NCBI GenBank assembly: GCA_024811115.1
Contig: JAKOGH010000937.1
Location: 1 to 64,000 of the forward strand
From: Terana coerulea
Lineage: Eukaryota; Basidiomycota; Agaricomycetes; Polyporales; Phanerochaetaceae
Length of the DNA: 64,000 bases
Reading direction: 5' to 3'
The translations under genes were made by a program, and so were the position numbers. The notes under the pieces are model-generated. The model saw nothing but the letters and a program-made list of their open reading frames with translations, was not told the DNA's origin and did no database searches. Shown here one piece after another: positions 35,958 through 47,549 of this stretch; within the stretch, counting starts at the first letter, position 1, and the number at the start of each line of letters is the position of its first letter.

Positions 35958-38900
35958 ATGTCTGAATTCAGGTCAGTCCATCTATCACCTACACTTATTG
36001 CGTTGCACATCTGATCAACCTTCCTTTGCCACAATCACAATAGAAAACCACCCAAGCATCTTGTCAAAGTAACGAGTGAGTCCCGCTTTGCGCTTAATAA
36101 GCAATGGCAGTACGAGACTGGCGTTCTCGATAGTCCAGAGCGCTAGCTACACTCTGAGCGTACTCCCTCAACGTCTCTACGTGACTGCTGAGGTCAACGG
36201 GAAGTGGCATAAAACACGCACCGCAAAGAGAGGGAACAGCCCTACATGGAATGATACCTTGGAATTGTGAGTATCATACTTACGTGTCGTGCAAATTCAG
36301 ACGTCTAATGAGTACTCAGCCGCTGTGCACTGCCGTGTCATCTCAATATACGACTAGTCCGGTACCACCGTTGGTGCAACGATAGACCCTTGGATGTTCT
36401 GCGCGTAGAAGTTCCCGGGGTGAACGAGACTCGAATCGGAACGGAAGGTGAGTTCTTTGCACCATACCGTTTACTCATCTACTGACCAATATTCCCGCAT
36501 TTCTACAGAAGTTAATGACGTTGAAATGGGTCTCGGTAGCCGTATCTCCTACCGTGTAACGTCGCCGATTTGGAACGAGCAACCCTCGACCCTCTTAGCA
36601 AGTCATCCGTGGGCCCAGACCAGCAAATTCCTTTGGACACGCGCACAGATTTGCTCCGCGTCGCTGGCCCTTCCGAACGCCATGTACTTCAAGGCGATAA
36701 TGATAGGAAGGACAGCGCGTCCGTTGGTCGTTCTGATCTTCCAACAATCCTTCCCAGCGAGGACCACTATAATGGATCAAATTCTCGCGAAGACCGGTTG
36801 GGTGATCCTGAACTGTCGCCGTCAGCAAGGACCCGCGATGCATCCGTGGAGCCGACAGTTGCTCGCCAGCACAATGCGAATGATACACAGCTTAGACTTG
36901 ATCGTCTCGCGGCCACGTTGGCGAAGGACGAAGGCCATGCCGAGACAGTCACAGACACCACTGATGCCGTCATGACCCAGATCGAGGCCGTTAGGCCTGC
37001 TGCGGATGCATCGTCCTCGCTCATCCAGAAGCTCGATGCCTTTCAAAAGCTCGTGTAAAAGCTAGCTGACGTATGTGATAGTCCGCACGTGTGTCCAACT
37101 CGCTGATTGCGATTGCCTGTTAGGTTCACCCATACGCTAAGCTGGCCTTCACCGTCCTATCGGCTGCTTACAAGGTACGTCTACACCAGTTTTTCGAGAT
37201 CTTCGCGGCTGATTGTGAGTAATAAGATTTACAAAGGGAAGAAGGAAATAGAGGAGAAGATCGACGCACTCGTGCGACGGATGGGCCTGTTTTACGACAT
37301 CATCTCCGACGTCGAGAAAGCTGAGCTAAGCTGGCTCAAAGGCGCCGATGACCTTTTCTCACGAATCACTCTTCAAACTTTGGAGTGCTGCACCTTCATC
37401 GAAAGCTACACGAGCATGAGTACAGGTACGCGAAGTTAATGCTAGTTAGAAATCTGGCGCATATTTTATTGACCTGCTTTGTTTTCAGTCCGACAATACC
37501 TTGCGGCTACGTTTACTCTGGGCGATCGCATCACCAAGTTCGGTGACGCCTTCGACAGGTTGCATCAAGAGTTTCAGCTGCGTCTCAGCGCAAGCAGTGC
37601 AGCAGACTCCTCGAAGGCCGCAGATAACACGTCGTTCCTCACGAACATAGTCATGACACGAGTGCTCAATGATTTGGATAGTCTCAGTGAGTTATCAACA
37701 TCTTGTGCAATCTGCGCTAATGTATATTTCAGACATGAAGGCCGATCTTGCGGACATGCCGTACGCCGGCGGCGCGTCACTTCGCGGTCACAAGGCGTGC
37801 ATGCCGGGCACTCGAGTCGGCGTCCTCCACCAGCTTGCCGCATGGGCATCAGATACTCAAGAATCGACGGAACGCATCTTTCTGTTGCACGGCCCTGCAG
37901 GAAAAGGAAAATCGACCATCGCCCACTCCGTCGCGCAGCACTTTGCTACCAGAGGACGGCTTCTAGGCTCCTTTGCGTTCGACCGCAACGTCCATGACCG
38001 TCCCATCCATCTCCTCTTTCCGACGCTGGCGCGCAGTGCGGCAGACTTCGATACAAATGTTGAACAAGCGTTATGGAAGGTGGTTGGCAGGGACAAGGCC
38101 TTGCGGACCTCGCACAATCTGAAGGAGCAGTTTGATAACTTCATCCTGAAGCCATTCCAGGCCCTCACGACCGTGGGCCCGTTAGTTGTGATCATCGATG
38201 CCTTGGACGAGTCGGGTACTATCGATGACAGACGAACGCTTGTCGCCATTATCTTCGATCGCTTCCAAGCCTTACCATCCAACATTCGCCTCATCCTCAC
38301 TTCGAGATCCGATACCGATATTGCCGAACGATTGGATCGTAATCACCGACGGTTTACCACCATGAGCATGGATGAAATTGCTCACGCGTCTACAGACGCG
38401 GATATTAAGGTGTACATTGAGCAGGAGCTGCTTGTTGCTGTGTCTCTCCCGGATATTGACCATTCTTGCAACACCATCGCGAAGATGTCGCAAGGTCTAT
38501 TCTAATGGGCGGCCGTCGCTTGTCAAGCTATAGCAGGTCGAGACCGACGGGGCGGGCTCACACCTCTCCAATGCTACAACGCCGTCGTTGAGTCGGGCAA
38601 GGACAAGAACGGAACGTATCTACTCGATTCGCTGTACCGCACAGTCCTGTCCCAACAATTCGAGAAGAGCTCGCTGCAGGCCGTGTCGGCCTTCCGCCTA
38701 GTGCTTGGTGTCGTCCTCTATGCATATATGCCATGCTCTCGGGGAACTTTGACCGCCATTCTGGCCAGCTCAGGGTTCGATGCCAGCAGCGTTTTGGACT
38801 ACGTGGGCTCTCTTTTGAGCAACATCTCGGTCTGCGACATGCCCATACAACCACTCCATACTTCATTCCGCGACTTTTTCACGGATGCGGACCGGAGTCA

Positions 38901-41770
38901 ACAGTTTTTTATTGACGAGTTGGAAGCCCATGCCACCATAACCCTTGACTTGCTCCGTGTTATGTGCGACGGATTGAAGTTCAATATTTGTGGCCTGGAG
39001 TCTTCATACGTCATGAACAAAGATGTCACCGACTTGAAGGACCGCGTGGAACGTTGTATACCTCAGCATCTCTTGTACGCATGCCGCTTTTGGGGTAAAC
39101 ACCTATCTGCCGCTGCGGGTTTTCACTGGGCCACAAAGCTTGGTGTACTCTTGGAGGACTTCATCCAGAACCGACTCTTGTGGTGGCTAGAAGTGCTCAG
39201 CCTGTTCAAGACAATGTTTAGTTGGGACGCAAGCAATGGATGTGTTACACTGATGCGCATAACAATGGTGCGTCGATTGCATTCATGTCCACTCCGCAGA
39301 CTCTAGTTCACACTTGCACATCACTGACAGGAGCCGGACGTGAAAGCGAGTATCAGCGAAGATACCCTGGCAATTGCAGCTGATGCTGCGCTGCTTCTCA
39401 AAAGCTACGACGTCTCTGAAGTCATTGGGGAGTCTGTTTGCCATTTGTATCTCTCGGTGGTCCCGATGCACTCCCATTCAAACCTTTTCTGCCATCACTA
39501 CCATCGCCGTCTTCCCCGCACATTACGCGTCTCCCTCGATCAAGAGCCCCGCACCCCCACCGCATCATATCCTACACCAATACCTGGGGAGCGGCTGCTC
39601 TTTCCCCAACGGTCAGCACGTGGCCACTGTATCTGATGACTCTTATGTGCTTGGGCGAGACATCAACACAGGCAGAGTTGTCTCTGAATGCCACTGGAAC
39701 CACCGCAATCGCTATATGTTTGTGCTGGCGTATGCAATGGATGGCAAGCATCTTGCTGCTGTCTCACGCGACGGGACCGTTCGCATTTGGGACACCCAGT
39801 CCACATTCCCAGTCCCGCGTACCATATCCCTTGCTAAGTGGCGTGATGGCCCGTTTCCTTCCTTGTCCTTCACACCAGATGGGCTCCATCTCAGCTCAGT
39901 TGGCGGGGATAACACCGTGAAGCTATGGGAGGTTCTCACTGGCCAAGAAGTCTGGAGCTCCAGTCCACATGAGGGAAACATCCACTCTGTTGTGGTGTCA
40001 CCAGGTGGGCAAGTGGTAGTATCATGCTCGGCGAGAGCTGTCATGATCCACAGCATCACTACTGGCGATGTTCCGAGTCAAGATGTCCTTTGGAAGCGTG
40101 CGCAAGGTGCCACCCACGCAACTTGCACTACATTCTCCCCCGACGGCAGCTTTATCATTGGATTTAACAATGGAGCTATCCGGCGCTGGGACGCGCACAC
40201 CTACCAGCCAGATCCACAGCCACTAGTCAACGTTACCAGATCGGTGCATTTTGTGGCGTTTTCCCCCGATGGCAAGAGGCTCGTGACCGCATCCGATGAT
40301 TGCACCGTAAGGGTGTGGAACCTAGCGCACCGACGTTGCAGTACGCTTGTCGGGCATACTAAACGCGTCGAGTTTGCCGCCTTCGCGGACGATGGAAGCC
40401 GCGTTATCTCCAGCTCTCGGGACAATACAGTACGACTATGGAACGTCGAAGGCGCGCCATTCACGCCGTTAAGCCCGCCAAATGTACAGCATGTCGATTT
40501 CCAGTGCGTCGCATTCTCGCCCGGTAGTGATCAGCTGGCCATGGGCTCACCCGAGGAGGGTATGCTTGTGGTTCACGACTGCACAAGCGGAGAAGTGCGC
40601 GCGAAGACGACAGAACGGCTGGGAGACGCAATCCGCTGCCTAGCATTTGCGCCTGACGGACGTCATATCGCATGGGGGTCGGAACACGGCGCAGTTAATG
40701 TCTGGGATTTCACTGCGCCTGCAGCCGCTTCCAGGTGCCCACAGAACCACCGCGAACCCATTCTCGCGGTCGCGTTCTCCCTCGATGGCTCGAACGTGTG
40801 GTCTCTCTCGGCGCACTCCGTTCAGGCCTGGAATCCTACAACCGCAGCTATCACCAGCCATAGGATCTCAGAAGATGGCGATGATAGCGGGGTTACCGTG
40901 TGCGGGGCGTTCTCTCCAGATCTCACACGCATTGCACTTGGAACTGAGCAAGGGGTTGTCAAGGTTCTCGGCATCTCCACAGAAGAGGTTGTCTGGAAAC
41001 TCGGAGCGCATCGGAACCGACTCGGCGCAGTTTTCTCCGTTGCATTCGCTCGTGATAGCGAGCGCATTTGCTCAGCCGAGTCCGCGGACGAAACTGTGCG
41101 CATCTGGAACGCCGCTAGTGGGGCAGCTGCAGGCCATATTCTCAAACACGACAGTTTGGTTATAACCGCTTCCTTTACTCCTGATGGTGCCCGTGTCCTC
41201 TCCGGAGATGCGGATGGAATCGTTTACGTTTGGGACATGATGACAGGTGAGAAAAGTCAAAGACTGCAAACTCGCGCTTGGCCGTTCCTTGAAGCTGCAG
41301 AGCTCTCCCCAAATGGCATGCATCTTGCAGTTTGCGTCGAAAAAGGCGCCGTGCAGCTATGGGATGCATCATCTCTGCTCCAATCTGGTGAGTGATATCC
41401 ACTGTTGGCCATTGCGTTATACTGTATTCACCCAAGTCCTCGCACACAAGGTGCACACCTCGTGAACACTGGGTCCTTGTTCTCACGGAATCTGGGTTAT
41501 GCCCTACCAATGACCAGCGCTCTACAAACGTCAACGCCGAGCGCAATCATGAAATTGGAGCTGAACGCGGACGGCAATTGGACCGGCTGGGTGCACAACC
41601 CCAACTCGGAACGCCTGTTCTGGGTACGAGGCGAGTACTGTGCTCGCCTGATTCGACCGGGAATCGAACATGTATTCGGTGGCGGCGGACCGGTGGAACT
41701 TGACCTGAGCAACTTCGTGCACGGAGCGAACTGGGCGCAGTGCTGGTCGGATGATCCCGTGGAAGATTGA
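35958..41770 (+). pseudogene. C2-NACHT-WD40 STAND (NLR-like) protein, interrupted
   Basis: This is a signal-transducing ATPase of the fungal NLR-like type, a family linked to self/non-self recognition and programmed cell death. The order is a C2 domain (LSVLPQRLYVTAEVNGKWHK..NSPTWNDTLEL, about 36150-36270), a long linker, a helical segment (LIQKLDAFQKLV, HPYAKLAFTVLSAAYK), and NACHT with Walker A HGPAGKGKSTIAHSV and Walker B LVVIIDALDES. About 13 WD40 units follow (SPDGKRLVTASDDCTVRVWN and similar) up to 41395. A 52-63 bp type intron separates a last exon encoding GWVHNPNSERLFWV..LDLSNFVHGANWAQCWSD. TAA at 38503-38505 interrupts the frame exactly where family proteins read LF-x-WAA, and the same frame then stays open to 39306. 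A further frameshift lies near 39450-39490. The start MSEFR at 35958 is chosen because it splices in frame to the C2 domain. Confidence 0.8.
38503..38505 (+). other. In-frame TAA between NACHT and WD40 parts
   Basis: The codon sits in QGLF-TAA-WAAVACQAI. Both sides are open in the same frame for more than 800 and 750 bases, so a single substitution (probably CAA to TAA) explains it. It is not an indel. Confidence 0.8.
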
Positions 41771-44310
41771 AGAGGGTGGGCAGAAAAGATGGCAAATGTA
41801 TTGATCAGCGCGATGTGACGTTGGTACACAGAATTTATATACGTTTATACTCAGATGCTGCCTTTGTGTTCAAGCTTCTTTCGATCATCCGGAATCCGCG
41901 GTCGGTTTGGACCGCGCGGTGGCGCCAAGCACACCGGTACCGACACCCTGAATAATTTCTCGCAACGCGGCTCATTCTTCAACTTCGCGGATATTGAGTA
42001 TGGCGAGCTTACGAATAAGCAGCAATGCCGCATCAGGTGCTCAATGTATTCCTCGAAATCCAATGTGCTAGTATGCTATAATGATATGTGATGTTGACAA
42101 AGCAATTAGCAGTCCATTGGATGTGTGCGCATGGGATTCCGTCCAGTGATGTCCTGCCGGCATTCCGTCAAACAGATGCGGATAACAGCATCCCTGCAAA
42201 TAGAGCAGGGACGAGTACTTGCGGTCGAGCTGCCCGTTTCCATCGTGGAAGTTCCTAGAGACTAGAGGTGCGAGCACACGACATACCTCGGGGTTCTTGA
42301 TGGCTAAAGATCTCGATACCGTCATGCATCGCTGCGTGCCGCGCGCCGCATCTGCACGTGAAAGGCCTATCAAAGACGCATCAGTTAAGAACGAATAGAC
42401 AGCGAGTGTCGCAGATGGCAGGACGTACCAGTAAATCTGGACCGCTCGAGCACACTAAGGCGCGCGACGACGCTCTATAATGACAGTCACTTGGCTGTAG
42501 CTCGTAGTCCGTACACAACCGAGCGAAATTGGACGTGCAGGGGCTGTAGGAGAACGTCATTAGACAGCTGGTAAGCGAGCGAGAGGATGCGAGATGCACT
42601 GATTTGTCAATGAAGAAGGCGAGCTGAGTCGTCTCCCTCCGCCGCTGCAGCTCTGGGGACAGATAGTTAGAGACGGCGTTAGGGCATCGTGGTGCGCCAG
42701 GCGAGATTTGGGATTTGATGGCGTCGCGAGTAGCTTGAAAATTGCATTGCCGATATATATTGCATCTCGCTGACCGAGGGTTTGGCGCTGGATGGACTTG
42801 TAGACGGAACAGTGAAGGAGATGCTGCGAGCGAGCGAGGCGAGCCTACTTCGCCATGCCAGTGGAAGTTCCAGCTTACCTGGTTCTCAGTTGGATGTTGG
42901 GCTGACCCCTCGCCTTGCGTCGCCCGCCGTTCAACAGAATACGCCGAATGCTGTCTTCCGAAGGCGACGCCCTAGGTGTCAATGATACTCTGGACCCGGC
43001 GTGCGTTCTTCCTGCTTGTCTTATGGAGCGAACAGTGTCTCACGTGGTTTTGACTGCAGGTGGTCGAAGTCTGGGCGTGTCGCCGTCGAGCGCAGACAAC
43101 GCGCTACATGCATGGAGGTACCGACAATATTCACCGTGCCGTTTTGTCTTCCGGGACTTGCGCCACGCGGAGCTGAATATTCGGCCTGCGCTTCAGGAGC
43201 AATTACGGCATGTAGGGCAAACTTCCTACATAGTTAACTACGAGATGGTACAATGATGAACATGGTGAGATAAGAGGTGAAACGCACCACATCGTGCCGC
43301 TTTCTACGCTTCGGATTGCGCAGTGCTGACTTGTCCTCCCTAGTGCTTTGCCGGCGACAATTGTCAGATGAGTTCTAAACGAGCCGTACCACCCGCATAT
43401 AGTCGGGTGTACGATGTAGAAGGGCAGGTACAAGGCCGTGTTTTCCTGGGTGCCGCAGACGCCCAGAGGGAGCGGACGGCGATTTGCCCCGGTGTGCAGT
43501 GAACGGGACCAAAAACGCCGGACGGAAAACGAGCGACGGGAAGGATGGAATGCAGTTGGAGCGGCAGTTGACGAACGTCGAAGGGGAAGGCATGGGGCGG
43601 GCGCGGCAGCCAATCCGCGGAGAGACGAAGCTACGTCTAGGCAGTCAACGGCGGTACCCTTTCATCCTGAATGCAATCCTGTCAGCGCAATTTGTCAGCT
43701 GTGCTGGCTAGAGACCCACCTAATGAATGAATCCAATTCACGCCGACTGCGGGAGCGACTTGGAGGGTGCAGCTACGCCAGGAGACATTGTGGTAGGTGC
43801 CCAGAAGCAGCGCACAGACTCGGAGCGAGTTAAACACGATCGACCAGGGGTCACGTTGCGGTCTAGTATCACCTTAGATGGCATGCAGTCACAGTGAATG
43901 TTCAAATTTTGAGCGCACCTTGTGAAGCTCAGCGCTCAGCAGCCCCTGGTCAGATTATGGCGTGTTGCCAAGCTGCACCTGCGTCCGCCGGTTTTGACGG
44001 CGGACACGGAGGCGCGGGACCGGCCCTGGGGTCCGTGCCTCTGAGTGGCCGGAGTCCTGGACACGATCAAGCTGGGACCGACCTACTCTTTTTATTATTA
44101 TTATTACTCCAAATTGTATTTAAAGTGCAGGGAACGTGCCCTATGCTACACATGTGAGACCTAGGCACGAGCGCGGCTTTGAAGAAACCAATCTGGTCGG
44201 TTTTTAAAGAAAATGGTAGGCCTTCCGCGAGCTCTCTCAGTCGCAGTAAGAGGTTGCCCCCTTCCGCTCGTAAGTCGGCCCGTGTCTCCGGACATCCGGT
44301 CCCCGCAGGA
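41771..44310. other. 2.5 kb region without a recognised gene
   Basis: Minus-strand frames at 42680-42068 (RRRETTQLAFFIDKSVHLASS..., LSVLERSRF) and + frames at 42742-43256 look partly coding, but no family or consistent splicing was found. The copy of the short dispersed sequence is at 44029-44062. A TTA-repeat run lies near 44091-44106. Confidence 0.4.
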
Positions 44311-44318
44311 GTCACCCC
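44311..44318. repeat. 8-bp target-site duplication, left
   Basis: gtcacccc directly abuts the left terminal inverted repeat and is repeated exactly at 44883-44890. Confidence 0.8.
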
Positions 44319-44882
44319 CAGGGGGGTGCAGGCAAGCAAGCGCTGACGACAACCCATGCTCGGGTGCTTGCTAAGTATCAGGGGTCCGCACTAGCGTCTG
44401 TGGCAGATTAGATGAGATGGCCGCACTATGATACGCCTTACGTCGTGGATTCCACCCAATCTCCTACATTTTGGGAGAAATTTTTACTCATAGCTGTTCT
44501 TGACCTCGAATGCATGTTTTTTTCCTGCTGCTGATTGAGAACGCTGTTTCCAATCACTTGAACTTCGTGAGAACTGGTGCCCTGAACACCTAGATTGACA
44601 TTACCTTGAATGTCGTACTCACACCAGGTGCCCGTGGTGGTCATTTATAATTCTCAGTGCTTAATACATCAATTTCAAATGTTTGGGGCTCGTCGAGAGC
44701 CACAGAGGAGGCCATGAACGTATGAATCTGAAGACAGAGCGCAAGATACCAGTGATCTATTCGCTATCCGAGTCTGGGTGTGATCTTGCTAGATTACGAG
44801 CAGACGCTCGTGTGGACCCCTGATACTTAGCGAGCACCCGAGCATGGGTTGTCGTCAGCGCTTGCTTGCCTGCACCCCCCTG
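44319..44882. mobile_element. Non-autonomous hAT-type element (MITE-like, 564 bp)
   Basis: The element is bounded by inverted repeats of about 95 bp. The left one (from 44319) starts CAGGGGGGTGCAGGCAAGCA and contains GACGACAACCCATGCTCGGG and AAGTATCAGGGGTCC. The right one (ending 44882) is its reverse complement with a few mismatches. The two copies are flanked by identical 8-bp sequences (gtcacccc). An 8-bp duplication and ends starting CAGGGG fit the hAT superfamily. The 370-bp centre holds no transposase frame, so movement would depend on an enzyme encoded elsewhere. The repeats are still very similar, which suggests fairly recent insertion. Confidence 0.8.
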
Positions 44883-44890
44883 GTCACCCC
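44883..44890. repeat. 8-bp target-site duplication, right
   Basis: gtcacccc directly follows the right terminal inverted repeat and is identical to 44311-44318. Confidence 0.8.
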
Positions 44891-45878
44891 CGGTTCACAG
44901 AGCCATCGCGGCAAGAAAGCGCGCAGCGCGATAAGCGCAAAAGCACGTCGCCACACAAGTGATAATGCAGATGCGCGCCGGCCCGATAGAAGCTAAGGTG
45001 AGAATTTCGATTGCACAGACATGACACGAGTTTGCACCCAGCCAGAGGCAGTACAGGTGGTCTCGAGCGGTCGCGCTACAGGTCGGGGGGACCGACCTAC
45101 TCGCGCCTTCTCGCGTCACGGTTTCCGTTTTGACCGACGACCTCTACTCTGTTTCATTCACTGTGTCTCAAAGCACTCCATAAACTCGAATTTCTACGAG
45201 TCATTCACCCTGCTACAACTCGCTACTGCCTCCACAAGAACGTCTGAGCATTTCATGAAAGCGCACGACATGGGGAACTGACCCACCGGCCTCGAGCAAG
45301 CACTCTAGGCGGATTCATGGAGAGGTTCTGCAGCGTTGACTCGGACAGTCCATGCGCATAATTCGATCAACATTCTTCCGATGGATCGTCTGCCGTGGCT
45401 GTTGAACTACATCCTTAGGCCTTAGGTCGCAGAAGAATGCCGTCCATCATTGCATTTCAGCCCGCAATCCGCCTCCAAAGACCACTACCGCCCTTTATCC
45501 CGGGCTAGACGTACGCAGTTCACCGCGAACGATTTGTTTTATGTATTTAGGATATCATGTCTTCAATGGGATCGTTGCAAGCACTCCGTGGATCCAAAGG
45601 TGCAGGGATGCAACGCGTGAGTGGCCCTTTGACGTGCCTGGTTGTAGTGAGCTCATACAGACTTCAGGGGTGAGCCGAATTCCCAAAACGTAGGGAGGAA
45701 CGAAATTTGTCCGCTTGTGAAGATAAAGTGATGACCGGGCGTGGCCTAGTGCCGTGAGGCCACAAAAACGCACGCGACAACGGTGGCCCTCCTTTGTCCG
45801 CAAAAATGCGAGAGTCGCAAAAAGTGGGCTATTTAAGAGACTCAGTGCATATCCAGAAGTCATATTCCCTCCGTAGCA
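44891..45878. other. 1 kb region between the hAT element and zinc-finger copy 3
   Basis: No supported gene. The sequence ggaccgacctactc at about 45079 also occurs on the other side of the element at about 44077. The right part holds the promoter of zinc-finger copy 3. Confidence 0.4.
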
Positions 45879-47223
45879 ATGTCGACTTTCAGAGAGCCAG
45901 CGCCGACGCCCGCTCGAAATGCATCTCAGTGAGTGTGGAAACCGCGTCTTTCGTGGGACGCAGCTCACAAGACGATCTAGATTATTGCCTAGAGAAGACG
46001 GGCCTTGTGGATTAGAACTGTCGCCGCCCACAAAAGCTGCAGCTGTGTCGGAATATACGGCGTGGCTTTCTAGAAACTGGAACCAAGTCATGCTTGTACG
46101 TAGTCTTCAGGCTGATTCGGCGCTGAATCTCGCGATTGACTGTTTGCGTACCCAGTTTCAGTGCTGCATCTGTCCAGAAGACTTGCCGCACGTTTTCTCA
46201 GCTGCCAGGCGGCATTTGCAACGTCATGTGGATCCAGAAAAGTAGGCACGCGTTACGCCAGCCTGCTCAGAGTACTGATGCGGACCTTTTTGCAGGAAAA
46301 CATTCATGTGCACACGACCTGGATGCAACTGGCAAGGATCATGGCGTTATGTGTGGTGGTATGAACACGAGCGACAGGTTCAGTAAGTGCACGCTGCACC
46401 ATGAGCTAATGTTATACTCATGCACACGCTCAGTGGGAACACGGACAACATGGTCCAATGCGGCGTACTCTTCGACCAGCCTCCCGGAGTTGAGCTGCCC
46501 TTTCGAGTCGCGTGCAACGAAAGGCACCCGATTCATGAAGTACCCGGGCACCATCGCGAGGTTAAGCACGATTGGCCACTGCCGAACCTGTCGTCTGCGG
46601 ACGGTATCGCGAAAATCGTGTTTCCCGAAGTCATTGGCCATGACCACGCGGGGCCAGTTAAATGGATGTCGACTGCGGAATGGACGGAGCTCAAGAATCG
46701 CCCATATCCATCCGGGATCTTCGCGCGGAAACCCGCAGTCCTAGGTTGGAATCGTGAAACTACTGAGACAGGGCCCAACGCAATTACCAAGGTAATGACG
46801 AAGCCAATGGACCAATTTCTCCCGCCTCACAGTAGCCGGCCGCCTATTCGTGCTGCTCACTGCGGGCCGCATACTTCTGGGCTGGATAATGTGCAGCAAA
46901 CCTGCCCTACCGGTAATTCCCAAGGTCACGGGCAGCCCACGCAGCCCCCAGTATCAACTTCGTCGCGGCTCGTCTACCATATCTCCCCATCTATGTCTCT
47001 CAGCGCTGTCCGTCCGCAACAACCTCAGCCTTGCGGTTACCCTCACGCCGGTCCTTCTACCTATCACCGGGTCCCGCAATTAGCTCAGTATCCTTCGTAT
47101 ACTACGGATCCCGTCCTTCCTTGGCCGACACATGCATCCCCGACCCATGCACCCCTAACTTATGGACCCTACTCTGGTGATTCGAACACGGCCTACCCTC
47201 CGTACTGGCGTCCTACCATGTAG
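45879..47223 (+). CDS. Three-zinc-finger family protein, copy 3 (intact)
   Basis: Five exons (45879-45928, 45993-46095, 46156-46241, 46296-46382, 46434-47223) with GT-AG introns of 64, 60, 54 and 51 bp sum to 1116 nt, 371 aa. Finger 1 (CCICPED..RRHLQRH, C-x2-C-x13-H-x3-H) is on an 86-nt exon. Finger 2 (CTRPGCNWQ..EHERQVH) is on the next. Finger 3 (C-x17-C-x12-H-x4-H, ending HHREVKHDWP) opens the last exon. The intron after finger 1 and the intron after finger 2 fall at the same codon and phase as in copies 1 and 2. The C-terminus is rich in Pro, Tyr, His and Ser (YPSYTTDPVLPWPTHASPTHAPLT). No named family is recognised. Sequence divergence from the other copies is high, so the shared exon layout is the main homology evidence. 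Confidence 0.72.
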
Positions 47224-47549
47224 TTTCACCACTTTGACGGCCACGTTCAGCACACATCAGGCCTCAGTGCTGATCTGCTCCGAGTTTGTCTTCCTTGAAT
47301 TATGTTTTATGCTTATGAATATATGACGAATGTATTTTCTGTCAACCTTATTTTCTGGCTGCGCGCAGTGCGAACTACCACAGGTATATACAACGCATGG
47401 ATAGCACACCATAGCTTCGGTCCATACTGCATATTCTATGAGAGACCATGACTTGGCGCAGAACAAGAGAAGTGTGACCCAATGAGCAGGACCCAATGAT
47501 AATACAACAATATTAAGCTACTACAGGACGGCAAGAACAAACAGTACGG
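47224..47549. other. Convergent 3' region of zinc-finger copy 3 and RSE1
   Basis: The two genes end towards each other here. The stretch should hold both 3' UTRs and polyadenylation signals. No coding frame of note is present. Confidence 0.5.
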
